Shown: positions 16,076 through 23,517 of the stretch, piece by piece
How the letters are laid out: every line of letters begins with the position of its first letter
How positions within the stretch are numbered: the first letter of the stretch is position 1
NCBI GenBank assembly: GCA_910587715.1
Contig: CAJUMV010000011.1
Coordinates: 1-64,000 of the forward strand
Length of the DNA: 64,000 nucleotides
Reading direction: 5' to 3'
Origin: an uncultured Lachnospiraceae bacterium
Lineage (GTDB): Bacteria > Bacillota > Clostridia > Lachnospirales > Lachnospiraceae
Program-made: the position numbers and the translations under genes
The notes under the pieces: model-generated
Told to the model about the DNA's origin: nothing
The model's database searches: none
Seen by the model: only the letters and a program-made list of their open reading frames with translations

Positions 16076-16744
16076 ATGCTGCAGACACGAAAAAACAAGA
16101 TCCGTTTTTTAGAAAGAAAAAATCAGGTGTTGGAAGAAAATTATCACCTTCTCACCGATTTATATCAGAAAAACGAACGCTTATACCACGACATGAATCA
16201 TCACCTGCAGATGATCTATCACCTTGCAAAGAAGCATGAAATCTCCGAAATTACGGAGTACGTCAACTCCATCAGCGCGCCCATCAACGAGCTGTCCGAC
16301 ACCACATGGAGCGGCGTTGACATTGTGGACGCTATCTTAAATCATACGATACTTGATGCGAAAAAACAGGGAATTGAGATAGACGTGAACGCGGAATTTC
16401 CCAAGGACTGCAACATCACTTCCGACGACCTGTGCGTGATTCTGTTTAATTTACTGGACAACGCCACGGAGGCGTGTCTGCGGTATATGTGGCAGACCGG
16501 CAAAACACCGCGCATAGAAGTGACCATCCGCAGGATTCACCAATTCCTGATCATTAAAGTACAAAACCCGTGCATTCCGCCCCGCAAACTGTTTGGCATC
16601 TTTCCCACCACCAAGGCGGACACCCGCCATCACGGCATCGGTCTGCGCAACGTGCGGGAAAAAGTGGAGAAATATAACGGCAGTCTGGAGATGGAGGTGG
16701 AGGGAGATGTGTTTACTGCGACGGCGTTACTGTTTTTTGAGTAG
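16076..16744 (+). CDS. Soluble GHKL histidine kinase without sensor domain
   Basis: A 222-residue kinase made only of a coiled-coil start, the dimerisation His region and the GHKL ATPase domain. The phosphoacceptor is His in YHDMNHHL (around residue 39), the N box is LFNLLDNATEA and the G box is GIGLRNVREKVEKYNG. AgrC-type kinases of this family normally carry six or more membrane helices before this part; here there are none, and the short N-terminus is charged. It either senses a cytoplasmic signal or needs a separate membrane partner. It pairs with the regulator 8 bases upstream. Confidence 0.85.
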   Translation: MLQTRKNKIRFLERKNQVLEENYHLLTDLYQKNERLYHDMNHHLQMIYHLAKKHEISEITEYVNSISAPINELSDTTWSGVDIVDAILNHTILDAKKQGIEIDVNAEFPKDCNITSDDLCVILFNLLDNATEACLRYMWQTGKTPRIEVTIRRIHQFLIIKVQNPCIPPRKLFGIFPTTKADTRHHGIGLRNVREKVEKYNGSLEMEVEGDVFTATALLFFE

Positions 16745-16802
16745 GTAAACGTAATGTATTCATTCGCCCTGTTTCAACTCTTTTTCCATTATTGTCTTAA
16801 TA

Positions 16803-17891
16803 TCAATTTTCAAACGGCTCCACCCACCACTTAACAATTTCCCCATCCCCGTTTTCATCCCAAACAATCAAAAACTTCGCAAACCCTAATCCATGCGCAA
16901 TGCCGCCTTCACCGTAAAGGTATTCCGAAACCTCCAGCGCGTCCCTTCCATCATACTCACTGCGCCACAAATTAAAATATCCTCTGGAACTGCCGCCGCA
17001 CGGTCGGCTCGCATCCGGGTCAAAAACATTCTCCGCCTCAAACATAATCGTGTCATCCAGATATGCACAGTACGCACTGTAGGTATTCCACTTTTCCTCC
17101 TGCGTGATCAAAATGCGGACGCCCCGCCAGTCATCCATTGCATAGGAATCGTCATTTGCTTCATAGGGAAAATCCATCGGCTCCATCGTGTGATTTCTGT
17201 ATTTCAAGATTCTGGGGTGCCAGTCTCCCGCGCCGCCGTTTCCCGTTCCAAGCGACTCAAACGCAATTTCCGTATTGCCGTCGCTATCAAAATCCCCGGG
17301 TACAATATTAAATCCAAAGAAGAAGGGATATTCTTCATCCCGAAAGCAGTACGGCTCGTCCTCATTCATATAAAAATAAATACAGCCCCCACCATAATAA
17401 TAAAATTCTTCCTCCTGCACCATAACCACCATATCCGGCTGTCCGTTCTGATCCAGATCCTCAATATCCACCCAGACCAGCCATGCTGTCTGATTCCGAA
17501 AAACGTTGTCGTCACACAATCTCCGATAGTGGCTTTCCGCCTCCGCCCGGTTCACCTCCCACTTCTCCGCATACTCCAAAAATTTTTCTTCATTGTATTC
17601 CGCAAGGTCTGCCGATTCCTCATCTGTGACGTCTCCTTCCGCGCCATCTACGATCTCCTGTGACGCCTCAGCTCTATCCGCAACATCCTGATCCTGCACG
17701 GATGATTCCACGGTCTCCTGCAACGGTTCCGGCTCCTGCCCGGTTACTTCCTCCTCAGCTGCACGAAAGCCTGTGACTGTTCCGTTATCCCCATGCTTAT
17801 CCCCACACGCAAAAAAAAGAATGCTGCAACTTGCCAAAGCAAGCATCCTGACAATGATTGCACATTCTTTTTTATGCCGTTCTTTATACAT
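16803..17891 (-). CDS. Lipoprotein with VCBS/FG-GAP-like repeats
   Basis: A 362-residue exported lipoprotein. After a basic start there is a hydrophobic stretch ending in LFFAC, the lipobox Cys being near residue 29. An acidic, Glu-rich linker (about 35-110) follows. The C-terminal domain has two Asp-rich calcium-loop patterns, DIEDLDQNGQPDMVVM and GDFDSDGNTEIAF, as in VCBS/FG-GAP beta-propeller-like repeats. The start overlaps the chemoreceptor gene by 8 bases, so it is the last gene of the perR-chemoreceptor operon. It may be an envelope-bound protein related to the same stress or signal; no enzyme motif is visible. Confidence 0.78.
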   Translation of the reverse strand: MYKERHKKECAIIVRMLALASCSILFFACGDKHGDNGTVTGFRAAEEEVTGQEPEPLQETVESSVQDQDVADRAEASQEIVDGAEGDVTDEESADLAEYNEEKFLEYAEKWEVNRAEAESHYRRLCDDNVFRNQTAWLVWVDIEDLDQNGQPDMVVMVQEEEFYYYGGGCIYFYMNEDEPYCFRDEEYPFFFGFNIVPGDFDSDGNTEIAFESLGTGNGGAGDWHPRILKYRNHTMEPMDFPYEANDDSYAMDDWRGVRILITQEEKWNTYSAYCAYLDDTIMFEAENVFDPDASRPCGGSSRGYFNLWRSEYDGRDALEVSEYLYGEGGIAHGLGFAKFLIVWDENGDGEIVKWWVEPFEN

Positions 17892-19296
17892 GACCCTGAC
17901 TCATTTTTTTAATCTGTTCGAGGTCGCTGATCAGTGTGTCGGAGTATTGTTTTGCCTCCCGGCAGACACTCTCCGCCCTGCCGTAGTTCCCGTCAAACAG
18001 CGCGTCAATTACCTGCTTGCCGTATGCATGGAATTTCTTATGCTTTTCACCCAGCTCCTTCCAAATATTCATAACCTCCGGTCTGTCCGGCTCGATCGCA
18101 TAATAGAAATGACCGAATCCACACTTCCTGTCGTTCACCTGTAACGGCAGGATGGTCCGCTCCTTGACGATCCGCTCCAAATTCGCCAGCCAGTTTTTGT
18201 GCGCGGTAATTGCCTTCTCAATATATTCCGCAAAATTCTTATCTTCCAGTCTGTAAAAAGCGTCCTTTGCCATCGTTCCCATGATTTTAGCAGACACATC
18301 AAGCGTCGATTCAATCACTTCCAACGGCTTTGCAACGTTGTCAATACTTTTGCCGTGTTCCCTCAAATGCACGGTATCCTCATGCAGCACACCGCACTGC
18401 GCATTGATATCCGAGGAGCGGGATTCCAGCTCAATAATCGAACTGCTGATCTCCTCACTGAGACTTGCCAGCGAAGAGATATTATTGGTAATCTTCTCTA
18501 CGTGCTGCCTGTTATCCTCATTCAATTCCCACACATGACTGATCTTCTGCGTAACAGTTTCCAGTGATTCAATGGTATTGTCGACACTCTCCACGCTCTT
18601 TGCCGATGCGCTGTGGATGTCCGCCACAAAACGTCCCATGCTCGCAGTCAGCTTTTTCGTCTCGTCTGCCAGCTCACGGATCTCATCGGCAACAACCGCA
18701 AAGCCCTTACCGGCCTCCCCTGCTCTTGCCGCTTCGATGGACGCATTCAGCGCGAGAAGGTTTGTCTGTGAAGAAATGGCGTTGATCCCGTCAATTACGA
18801 TATTCATCTGACTAATAATCTCCGAAAGCTGGTTCATGTCCTGCTGCATCTCTCTTGACGCGCCAATCGTACTGTCCGACAATCCCTTCGTCGCGGTCAG
18901 CTCCTGCTGGCTCTCATCAATGCGCTGATAGACAACATTTGACTCCTCCGAAATTTCAATAATCGTATTGGTTAATTCCTCATGCTGCACGGAAACCATT
19001 TTGGCAATGGAGTCCGCCTCGTCAGATGCTTTATGGATCAGTTCCGTCGCGTCCGAAACGCTGTCCGACACCTTCCGAAGAATCTCGGAATAGTGATTCA
19101 GAGAAAGATCCAACGAGCTGATCTGCATCACGGAATCCAGAACATTTTCCATCACTTCCTCAAATCTGGCGCGCCCCGCAAGCAAGCGGCGGTACATCTG
19201 CTCCAGCTCAGCAGACTTTTTCCCATAATCCGCCTCCGCAAGTTCCGACATTGACAATAACAGACTTTCTTTTTTCGGTCTCATTAAAATACCCAT
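17884..19296 (-). CDS. Soluble chemoreceptor with C-terminal CZB domain
   Basis: A 470-residue methyl-accepting chemotaxis protein without membrane segments. The signalling hairpin tip is INAISSQTNLLALNASIEAA with GKGFAVVADEIRELA after it. Residues about 365-460 form a chemoreceptor zinc-binding (CZB) domain: His in AHKNWL, CGFGHF, and the closing HKKFH pair, matching the His/Cys/His/His zinc set. CZB receptors in other bacteria sense zinc and hypochlorous acid through this Cys-zinc site. AGAGGGG precedes the ATG. It lies 27 bases downstream of a PerR-like regulator, which fits an oxidant-linked role. The N-terminal helical part may set clustering or bind another ligand. Confidence 0.88.
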   Translation of the reverse strand: MGILMRPKKESLLLSMSELAEADYGKKSAELEQMYRRLLAGRARFEEVMENVLDSVMQISSLDLSLNHYSEILRKVSDSVSDATELIHKASDEADSIAKMVSVQHEELTNTIIEISEESNVVYQRIDESQQELTATKGLSDSTIGASREMQQDMNQLSEIISQMNIVIDGINAISSQTNLLALNASIEAARAGEAGKGFAVVADEIRELADETKKLTASMGRFVADIHSASAKSVESVDNTIESLETVTQKISHVWELNEDNRQHVEKITNNISSLASLSEEISSSIIELESRSSDINAQCGVLHEDTVHLREHGKSIDNVAKPLEVIESTLDVSAKIMGTMAKDAFYRLEDKNFAEYIEKAITAHKNWLANLERIVKERTILPLQVNDRKCGFGHFYYAIEPDRPEVMNIWKELGEKHKKFHAYGKQVIDALFDGNYGRAESVCREAKQYSDTLISDLEQIKKMSQGHV

Positions 19297-19323
19297 AGCT
19301 GTCCCCTCTTTATAAATAAATTT

Positions 19324-19689
19324 TTATAAATTCTTTTTCCTGCAATCCGGACATATATAAAAAATCTTCAAATCATAAAACAGAAACTCTTCACCCATCT
19401 GTCCGCGCAGAGAAGCTGTCAAATCTTCCAACGAAATGTCTGCTAATCTGCCGCACTTCTGACATACCAGATGGTCATGCTTTATCACCCGGTCATACCT
19501 GTCCGGCATGTTTTCAACAGATATTTTGCGAATCCGCTCGGCTTTCCACAGCTTATTTACATTATTGTAAACAGTTGCCAGAACAACCTTCGGACATTTC
19601 TTTTTAAGCTCCAGATAAATCTGTTCCACAGTAAGATGTCCTGTGGAGTCGGTAATGATGTTATATATTTCCTTTTCGTACTTTGTCAT
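19324..19689 (-). CDS. PerR-like Fur-family regulator
   Basis: A 121-residue Fur-family repressor. The winged helix covers residues 1-60 with GHLTVEQIYLELK and the recognition-helix motif VVLATVYNNVNKL. The sensing ligands look PerR-like: His in STGH, Asp in RYD, and the HDH pair; CQKC and CPDC form the structural zinc site. The start is MTKYEKE at 19689; the longer frame to 19854 crosses the promoter and is rejected. A perfect 7-1-7 palindrome just after the promoter start indicates autoregulation. In PerR, peroxide oxidises the metal-bound His and releases DNA. The assignment against Fur or Zur rests on these residues alone. Confidence 0.85.
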   Translation of the reverse strand: MTKYEKEIYNIITDSTGHLTVEQIYLELKKKCPKVVLATVYNNVNKLWKAERIRKISVENMPDRYDRVIKHDHLVCQKCGRLADISLEDLTASLRGQMGEEFLFYDLKIFYICPDCRKKNL

Positions 19690-19712
19690 AAACCGCACTT
19701 TCTTTATACAAA

Positions 19713-19727
19713 TTAGAATGATTCTAA
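19713..19727. promoter_or_regulatory. Per-box-like operator
   Basis: TTAGAAT-G-ATTCTAA is a perfect 7-1-7 inverted repeat. It differs from the Bacillus Per box (TTATAATNATTATAA) only by one T to G change in the left arm and its mirror in the right. It lies 24 bases before the regulator's ATG and about +5 to +20 relative to the expected transcript start, a position that blocks transcription when bound. Confidence 0.75.
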
Positions 19728-19738
19728 AATACTTACTA

Positions 19739-19767
19739 ATTCTAGCATTCGGCAAATATATTGTCAA
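19739..19767 (-). promoter_or_regulatory. Near-consensus promoter of the perR-chemoreceptor operon
   Basis: On the minus strand, TTGACA (19767-19762) is a perfect -35 box, followed by a 17-base spacer and TAGAAT (19744-19739) as -10 box. Transcription would begin near 19732, just upstream of the Per-box palindrome. The strong promoter plus operator suggests an operon that is repressed and switches on strongly. Confidence 0.75.
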
Positions 19768-19956
19768 GGAGCTCCAAATGTGTCCACCCTCCGCGAGCCC
19801 GGATAATGTAAAACTGGTGATTATGTAAAAGTAGCAGTCCGCGTAAGTTTGCAAAATACATAGGATAAATTGAGTGAAAGCAGAAGACGGAACGGGCAGC
19901 CGTCGCCCCAGTTGGAGATGTGGGAAATGTCACCCCACCTATTTCATTCAAGAATT

Positions 19957-19988
19957 AAGACCTCGCCACTACACGAGGTCTTATTTTT
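19957..19988 (+). terminator. Plus-strand terminator without an obvious gene
   Basis: Perfect 9-bp stem AAGACCTCG (19957-19965) and CGAGGTCTT (19974-19982) with an 8-base loop, followed on the plus strand by ATTTTTAT. No plus-strand gene leads into it. The 150 bases before it hold only a 27-codon open stretch ending VGNVTPPISFKN-stop at 19958, just before the stem. On the minus strand it could still help end the kinase-like gene that stops at 20009, but the T run there is poor. The 19768-19956 stretch holds no gene that I can support. Confidence 0.55.
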
Positions 19989-20008
19989 ATCACCCTGCCA
20001 CAATTCCC

Positions 20009-20545
20009 TTATTTATGCGTCTCCACATACTTCATAAACACATCCGTCTTAGACCAATACTTGATTCCCCAATTCTCAAAATTCCATTCGTCCATATAAT
20101 CATTGCATTCAAAATCAATATAATACAATTCCTCATTCTGAACGACAAAATTGGTGGGAAAATAATCAATATTGATATGCGCCGCATACAATACTCTACA
20201 CATTTCCCTGACCTGTTCCAGATATTCCTGTTTCATTTTATCCGCGAGCACCAGATCAAATATGGTTTCCCCATCTATATACTCTTTCAAAATCCGTTCC
20301 TGTGGAATGTCAACTTCCAACATTTCCGGCATTCTGATTCCTACAGATTTCAGCCTGCCATAATCCCTTGTTTCCGCCTCCATCTTATTCCCGAACTGAT
20401 AATAATCGCAAGGCTCGTTGTGAATCTGTTTCAGTACATACTGCCGCTGTCCGTCTGAAGCCAGATAAGAATACCCGCCCTTCCCTTTTCCCAACAATTT
20501 TATGATCGTAAATTCCCTACCGTTTACCTGCATTGTTTTCTCCAT
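20009..20545 (-). CDS. Small protein-kinase-like protein
   Basis: A 178-residue protein with a minimal kinase fold. The glycine-rich loop is GKGKGGYSYL (19-28), the ATP-binding Lys is in VLKQI (Lys39), a Glu-rich helix follows, the catalytic loop appears as NIDYFPTNFVV with Asp127 and Asn132, and the metal-binding Asp is in YIDFECND (Asp144). It is shorter than usual protein kinases and resembles aminoglycoside- or lipid-type small kinases as much as Ser/Thr kinases. It overlaps the upstream MATE gene by 22 bases, so the two are coexpressed. The substrate is unknown; modification of a pumped compound is possible. Confidence 0.7.
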   Translation of the reverse strand: MEKTMQVNGREFTIIKLLGKGKGGYSYLASDGQRQYVLKQIHNEPCDYYQFGNKMEAETRDYGRLKSVGIRMPEMLEVDIPQERILKEYIDGETIFDLVLADKMKQEYLEQVREMCRVLYAAHINIDYFPTNFVVQNEELYYIDFECNDYMDEWNFENWGIKYWSKTDVFMKYVETHK

Positions 20546-21870
20546 GATTCCACTCCCTCAATCTGCGTATAGCCTTTCCTTTTCCAGCGAATCCACATAG
20601 CGGCGGCACGCAGACACTCATCCATCCCCTGCGCAATCCATACGCCCAAAAGCCCCATATGCAAAACAATTCCCAGAAGATAGCTGCCCCCTACCGCAAC
20701 GCACCACATGGAGACAATCCCAATATAAAAGGGAAACTTCACGTCCCCTACCGCACGGAGAGAAGCCACATAGACCAGATTCTGGCTGCGCCCGCACTCC
20801 AGCAGGAAATTTGCAAGCAGAACCGTACCGGCTAATACCAATATGTCCGGGTCAGATGTAAACAGCGAAAACATCTGGTTCCTAAAAACAGACATAACCG
20901 CCATCATAGCCATACTAAAGGCAAAAGTACACTTTCCGGCAAAGCGGCATTCTTCGTCAGCCTTCCCGTATTCTCCGGCACCCGCGCTCCATCCGATCAT
21001 AATAGCCGTTCCTTGTCCGAGAGACACCGAAAAAACATAAATAAAGCGCACGCAGGTATTTATGTACGACTGCACCGTGACCGCTTTCATTCCCATCATG
21101 GTAACGAAAACCATAACCAGAAACTGCGCCAGATTATAAGAAATCTGTTCTCCCGCCGCTGGCATTCCATAAGTAATGACTTTGCGCATATTGGGAAGCA
21201 TTTTCTCCCAACATATTTTCCGCTGAAGCTGTTTCCCCCTCACGTCAAATAAAATCCACACAAGTATCAGAAAGCCCAAAACCCTTCCCGCCACGGTGGC
21301 AATCGCCGCTCCCCGGATGCCCATTGCCGGCAGCCCAAATTTTCCAAAGATCAGCAGATAATTCAGCACGATATTGCATACATTCATGCCCATGGAAACA
21401 TACATGCACTGTTTTGTCCTGCCGTAAGATTTCAGTACCGCAGAAAAAATGAAATAAAGCAGCTGCACCCACAAAAACCAGTTGAGCACACCGAGATATT
21501 CCCCAGCGTAACTTCTGACCTGTCCCGACAAGTTTAAAAAGCGTAAAATCACCGGGTAAAACACAGACATCACAACCGTAAGCACAACTCCCATACCCAT
21601 ATTCAGCAGTATGGACGCCGTGATCAAATCATTCTGCTCCTCTTCCGTTTTTTTGGCGCCGATATACTGTGCGCACAAAATGCTCGTGCCGGTAGTCACG
21701 ATACAGGCGATTACCTGAATGAGAAAAAGAATCTGATTCGCTATACTGACCGCCGCCACCGCGTCATCACTATAGGCGGAAAGCATGATGGTGTCAACAC
21801 TTCCCATAATCGTATTCATGATGGATTCCACAAAGATCGGTACACTCAGACAGAACAGTTTTTTCTGCAC
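20524..21870 (-). CDS. MATE-family efflux transporter
   Basis: A 448-residue membrane protein with twelve hydrophobic helices in two similar halves, typical in length for the MATE (NorM/DinF-like) family, which exports cationic drugs or metabolites using Na+ or H+ gradients. The N-terminus has SVPIFVESIMNTIMGSVDTIMLS, the usual first-helix pattern with the PxxxE..M...VD signature, and the second half repeats it around YGMPAAGEQISYN. It precedes and overlaps the kinase-like gene. An AraC regulator lies divergently 134 bases upstream and may control it. Confidence 0.9.
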   Translation of the reverse strand: MQKKLFCLSVPIFVESIMNTIMGSVDTIMLSAYSDDAVAAVSIANQILFLIQVIACIVTTGTSILCAQYIGAKKTEEEQNDLITASILLNMGMGVVLTVVMSVFYPVILRFLNLSGQVRSYAGEYLGVLNWFLWVQLLYFIFSAVLKSYGRTKQCMYVSMGMNVCNIVLNYLLIFGKFGLPAMGIRGAAIATVAGRVLGFLILVWILFDVRGKQLQRKICWEKMLPNMRKVITYGMPAAGEQISYNLAQFLVMVFVTMMGMKAVTVQSYINTCVRFIYVFSVSLGQGTAIMIGWSAGAGEYGKADEECRFAGKCTFAFSMAMMAVMSVFRNQMFSLFTSDPDILVLAGTVLLANFLLECGRSQNLVYVASLRAVGDVKFPFYIGIVSMWCVAVGGSYLLGIVLHMGLLGVWIAQGMDECLRAAAMWIRWKRKGYTQIEGVESWRKQCR

Positions 21871-22004
21871 GTTACGACACCTTCTTTACTTTATCATACG
21901 GAGATTACTCTTGCATTATATTCTTAAATTCTATATAATTCTTGTAAAATATTCCTTGTTTTCTGACACAAAACTCTTATATTGAAAGAAGAGGAGAAAA
22001 TGAT

Positions 22005-22892
22005 ATGGATCACAGAATGCCTCCCGAGGCAAAAGTACATGGTCAGCCTTCTTTTCCGTATACTGTCTACAAAGGGAATGTTCCCGGGTTTTTTCCTTTC
22101 TACCCCCTGCATTGGCATGAGGAGATGGAAATTATCTATATCTGCAGCGGGCAGGGCATAATCACCATACAGTCCCACCCGTATATTGTAAAAACAGACG
22201 ATATCGTTATTGTTCCTCCTCAGTCGGTTCACTCTATAGAGCAATACCCGGACGCCCAAATGGAATATTTTAACATTTTATTTCAATTTTCCCTGTTGAA
22301 TTATTCGACCAATGACGCCTGCTACGAAAAATATTTTAAACCGCTGTACTGCCACACCAAGCTGCCTCCCCTTTACCTTGCATCGGAAATGGATTTAAAC
22401 CGCCTTTTGCGCCCTCATATCATGCACTTAATAGAAAACCGCAAAAAAAGCGAGGAGCTGATGGTGAAATCCAATCTTTTTGCCATTCTGCACCATATCT
22501 GCCAGTACAGTTCTCCGGCAAGCGGCGCGGAGCTCTCTCTAAAAAACAATTATGATAAGCTGAAAAACCTGCTTGTATATATACAGTCCAACTACAACAG
22601 TACAATCACAGTAAAAGATGCCGCGGCAATCTGCGGTTTCTCGCCGAGCCATTTTATGAAATTATTTAAGGAACTGACAGGAAAAAGCTTTTCGCAATAT
22701 CTCATAGATTACCGTCTGGAAATTGCTGCCGGACAATTAATAGAAACTTCAGATAAAATCATAGATCTTGCGGAAAATGTCGGTTTTCACAATATATCTT
22801 ACTTTACGAGGGCGTTCCGCTCCAAGTATGGGGAAACGCCCTCCTCGTACAGAAACCGCTATATAACAAATATTACCGTTTCTCACCCTTAA
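22005..22892 (+). CDS. AraC-family transcriptional regulator with cupin domain
   Basis: A 295-residue regulator. The N-terminal cupin (about 30-110) contains HWHEEMEIIYICSGQG and VIVPPQSVHSI, a sugar- or ligand-binding barrel. The C-terminal AraC double helix-turn-helix (about 195-290) contains TVKDAAAICGFSPSHFMKLF and the second helix with IIDLAENVGFHNISYFTRAF. GGAG lies 10 bases before the ATG. It is divergent from the MATE gene. Its 3' end overlaps the convergent XRE gene by 20 bases, so the two transcripts are complementary there. Confidence 0.9.
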   Translation: MDHRMPPEAKVHGQPSFPYTVYKGNVPGFFPFYPLHWHEEMEIIYICSGQGIITIQSHPYIVKTDDIVIVPPQSVHSIEQYPDAQMEYFNILFQFSLLNYSTNDACYEKYFKPLYCHTKLPPLYLASEMDLNRLLRPHIMHLIENRKKSEELMVKSNLFAILHHICQYSSPASGAELSLKNNYDKLKNLLVYIQSNYNSTITVKDAAAICGFSPSHFMKLFKELTGKSFSQYLIDYRLEIAAGQLIETSDKIIDLAENVGFHNISYFTRAFRSKYGETPSSYRNRYITNITVSHP

Positions 22893-23337
22893 GTTTTCTG
22901 GCACACACGAAAACCACCGCCGCCGTTGCAGCCAGAAACTCCGCCATAAATATACTGGGGCTCCATATATCCCACTCCCAGAAAAAATGGTGCTCCACAA
23001 AACATACCGCTAACAGTAACAGATAAATGACAATGCCATACAAAACGCATTCTCTGAGTTTCTGCTGCCGCTGTTCCCGCAGGAGCATCTGCTCCTGCTG
23101 TTTTTCCAGCATTTCCGTTTTCACGGACAGGTCGTCGATCTCCGACGACTTTAACAGATAATCCGTAGTCACATCAAATACCGCGCTGATCGCCACGATC
23201 TTATCCAGCTCCGGCACTGCCTGCCCGCTCTCCCACTTGGAGACGGACTGTCTCGATACATTCAGCTTTTCGGCAAGCTCCTCCTGTGTCAGATTCTTTG
23301 CCTTCCGTAAGGTTAATAATTTTTCTGAAAAATCCAT
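22873..23337 (-). CDS. Membrane-anchored XRE-type regulator
   Basis: A 154-residue protein with an N-terminal helix-turn-helix (about 5-60): LRKAKNLTQEELAEKLNVSR and SVSKWESGQAVPELDKI. A charged Gln/Glu-rich coiled coil (75-100) follows, then two hydrophobic helices (about 100-120 and 128-148) and a basic end. This layout, seen widely in Firmicutes, ties a DNA-binding domain to the membrane. The start at 23337 has AGGAGGAAAACC directly before it. Neighbouring genes give no clear target; the 180 bases upstream up to the GH8 gene hold nothing else that I recognise. Confidence 0.85.
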   Translation of the reverse strand: MDFSEKLLTLRKAKNLTQEELAEKLNVSRQSVSKWESGQAVPELDKIVAISAVFDVTTDYLLKSSEIDDLSVKTEMLEKQQEQMLLREQRQQKLRECVLYGIVIYLLLLAVCFVEHHFFWEWDIWSPSIFMAEFLAATAAVVFVCARKLKGEKR

Positions 23338-23517
23338 ATGGTTTTCCTCCTTTTGTTTTGATATCCGCATCTTACCAAAACGCCGGGTTGCCTTCTATAC
23401 AGGGCTCTGTATATTTGCGCAACCTGTGGTGGAAATAAAAGACACAGACCAAACAGCCTGTGTCCCTGCAAATCCATATTAACACGTATGTCACCAAAAT
23501 ACAATAACCGAACGCCT

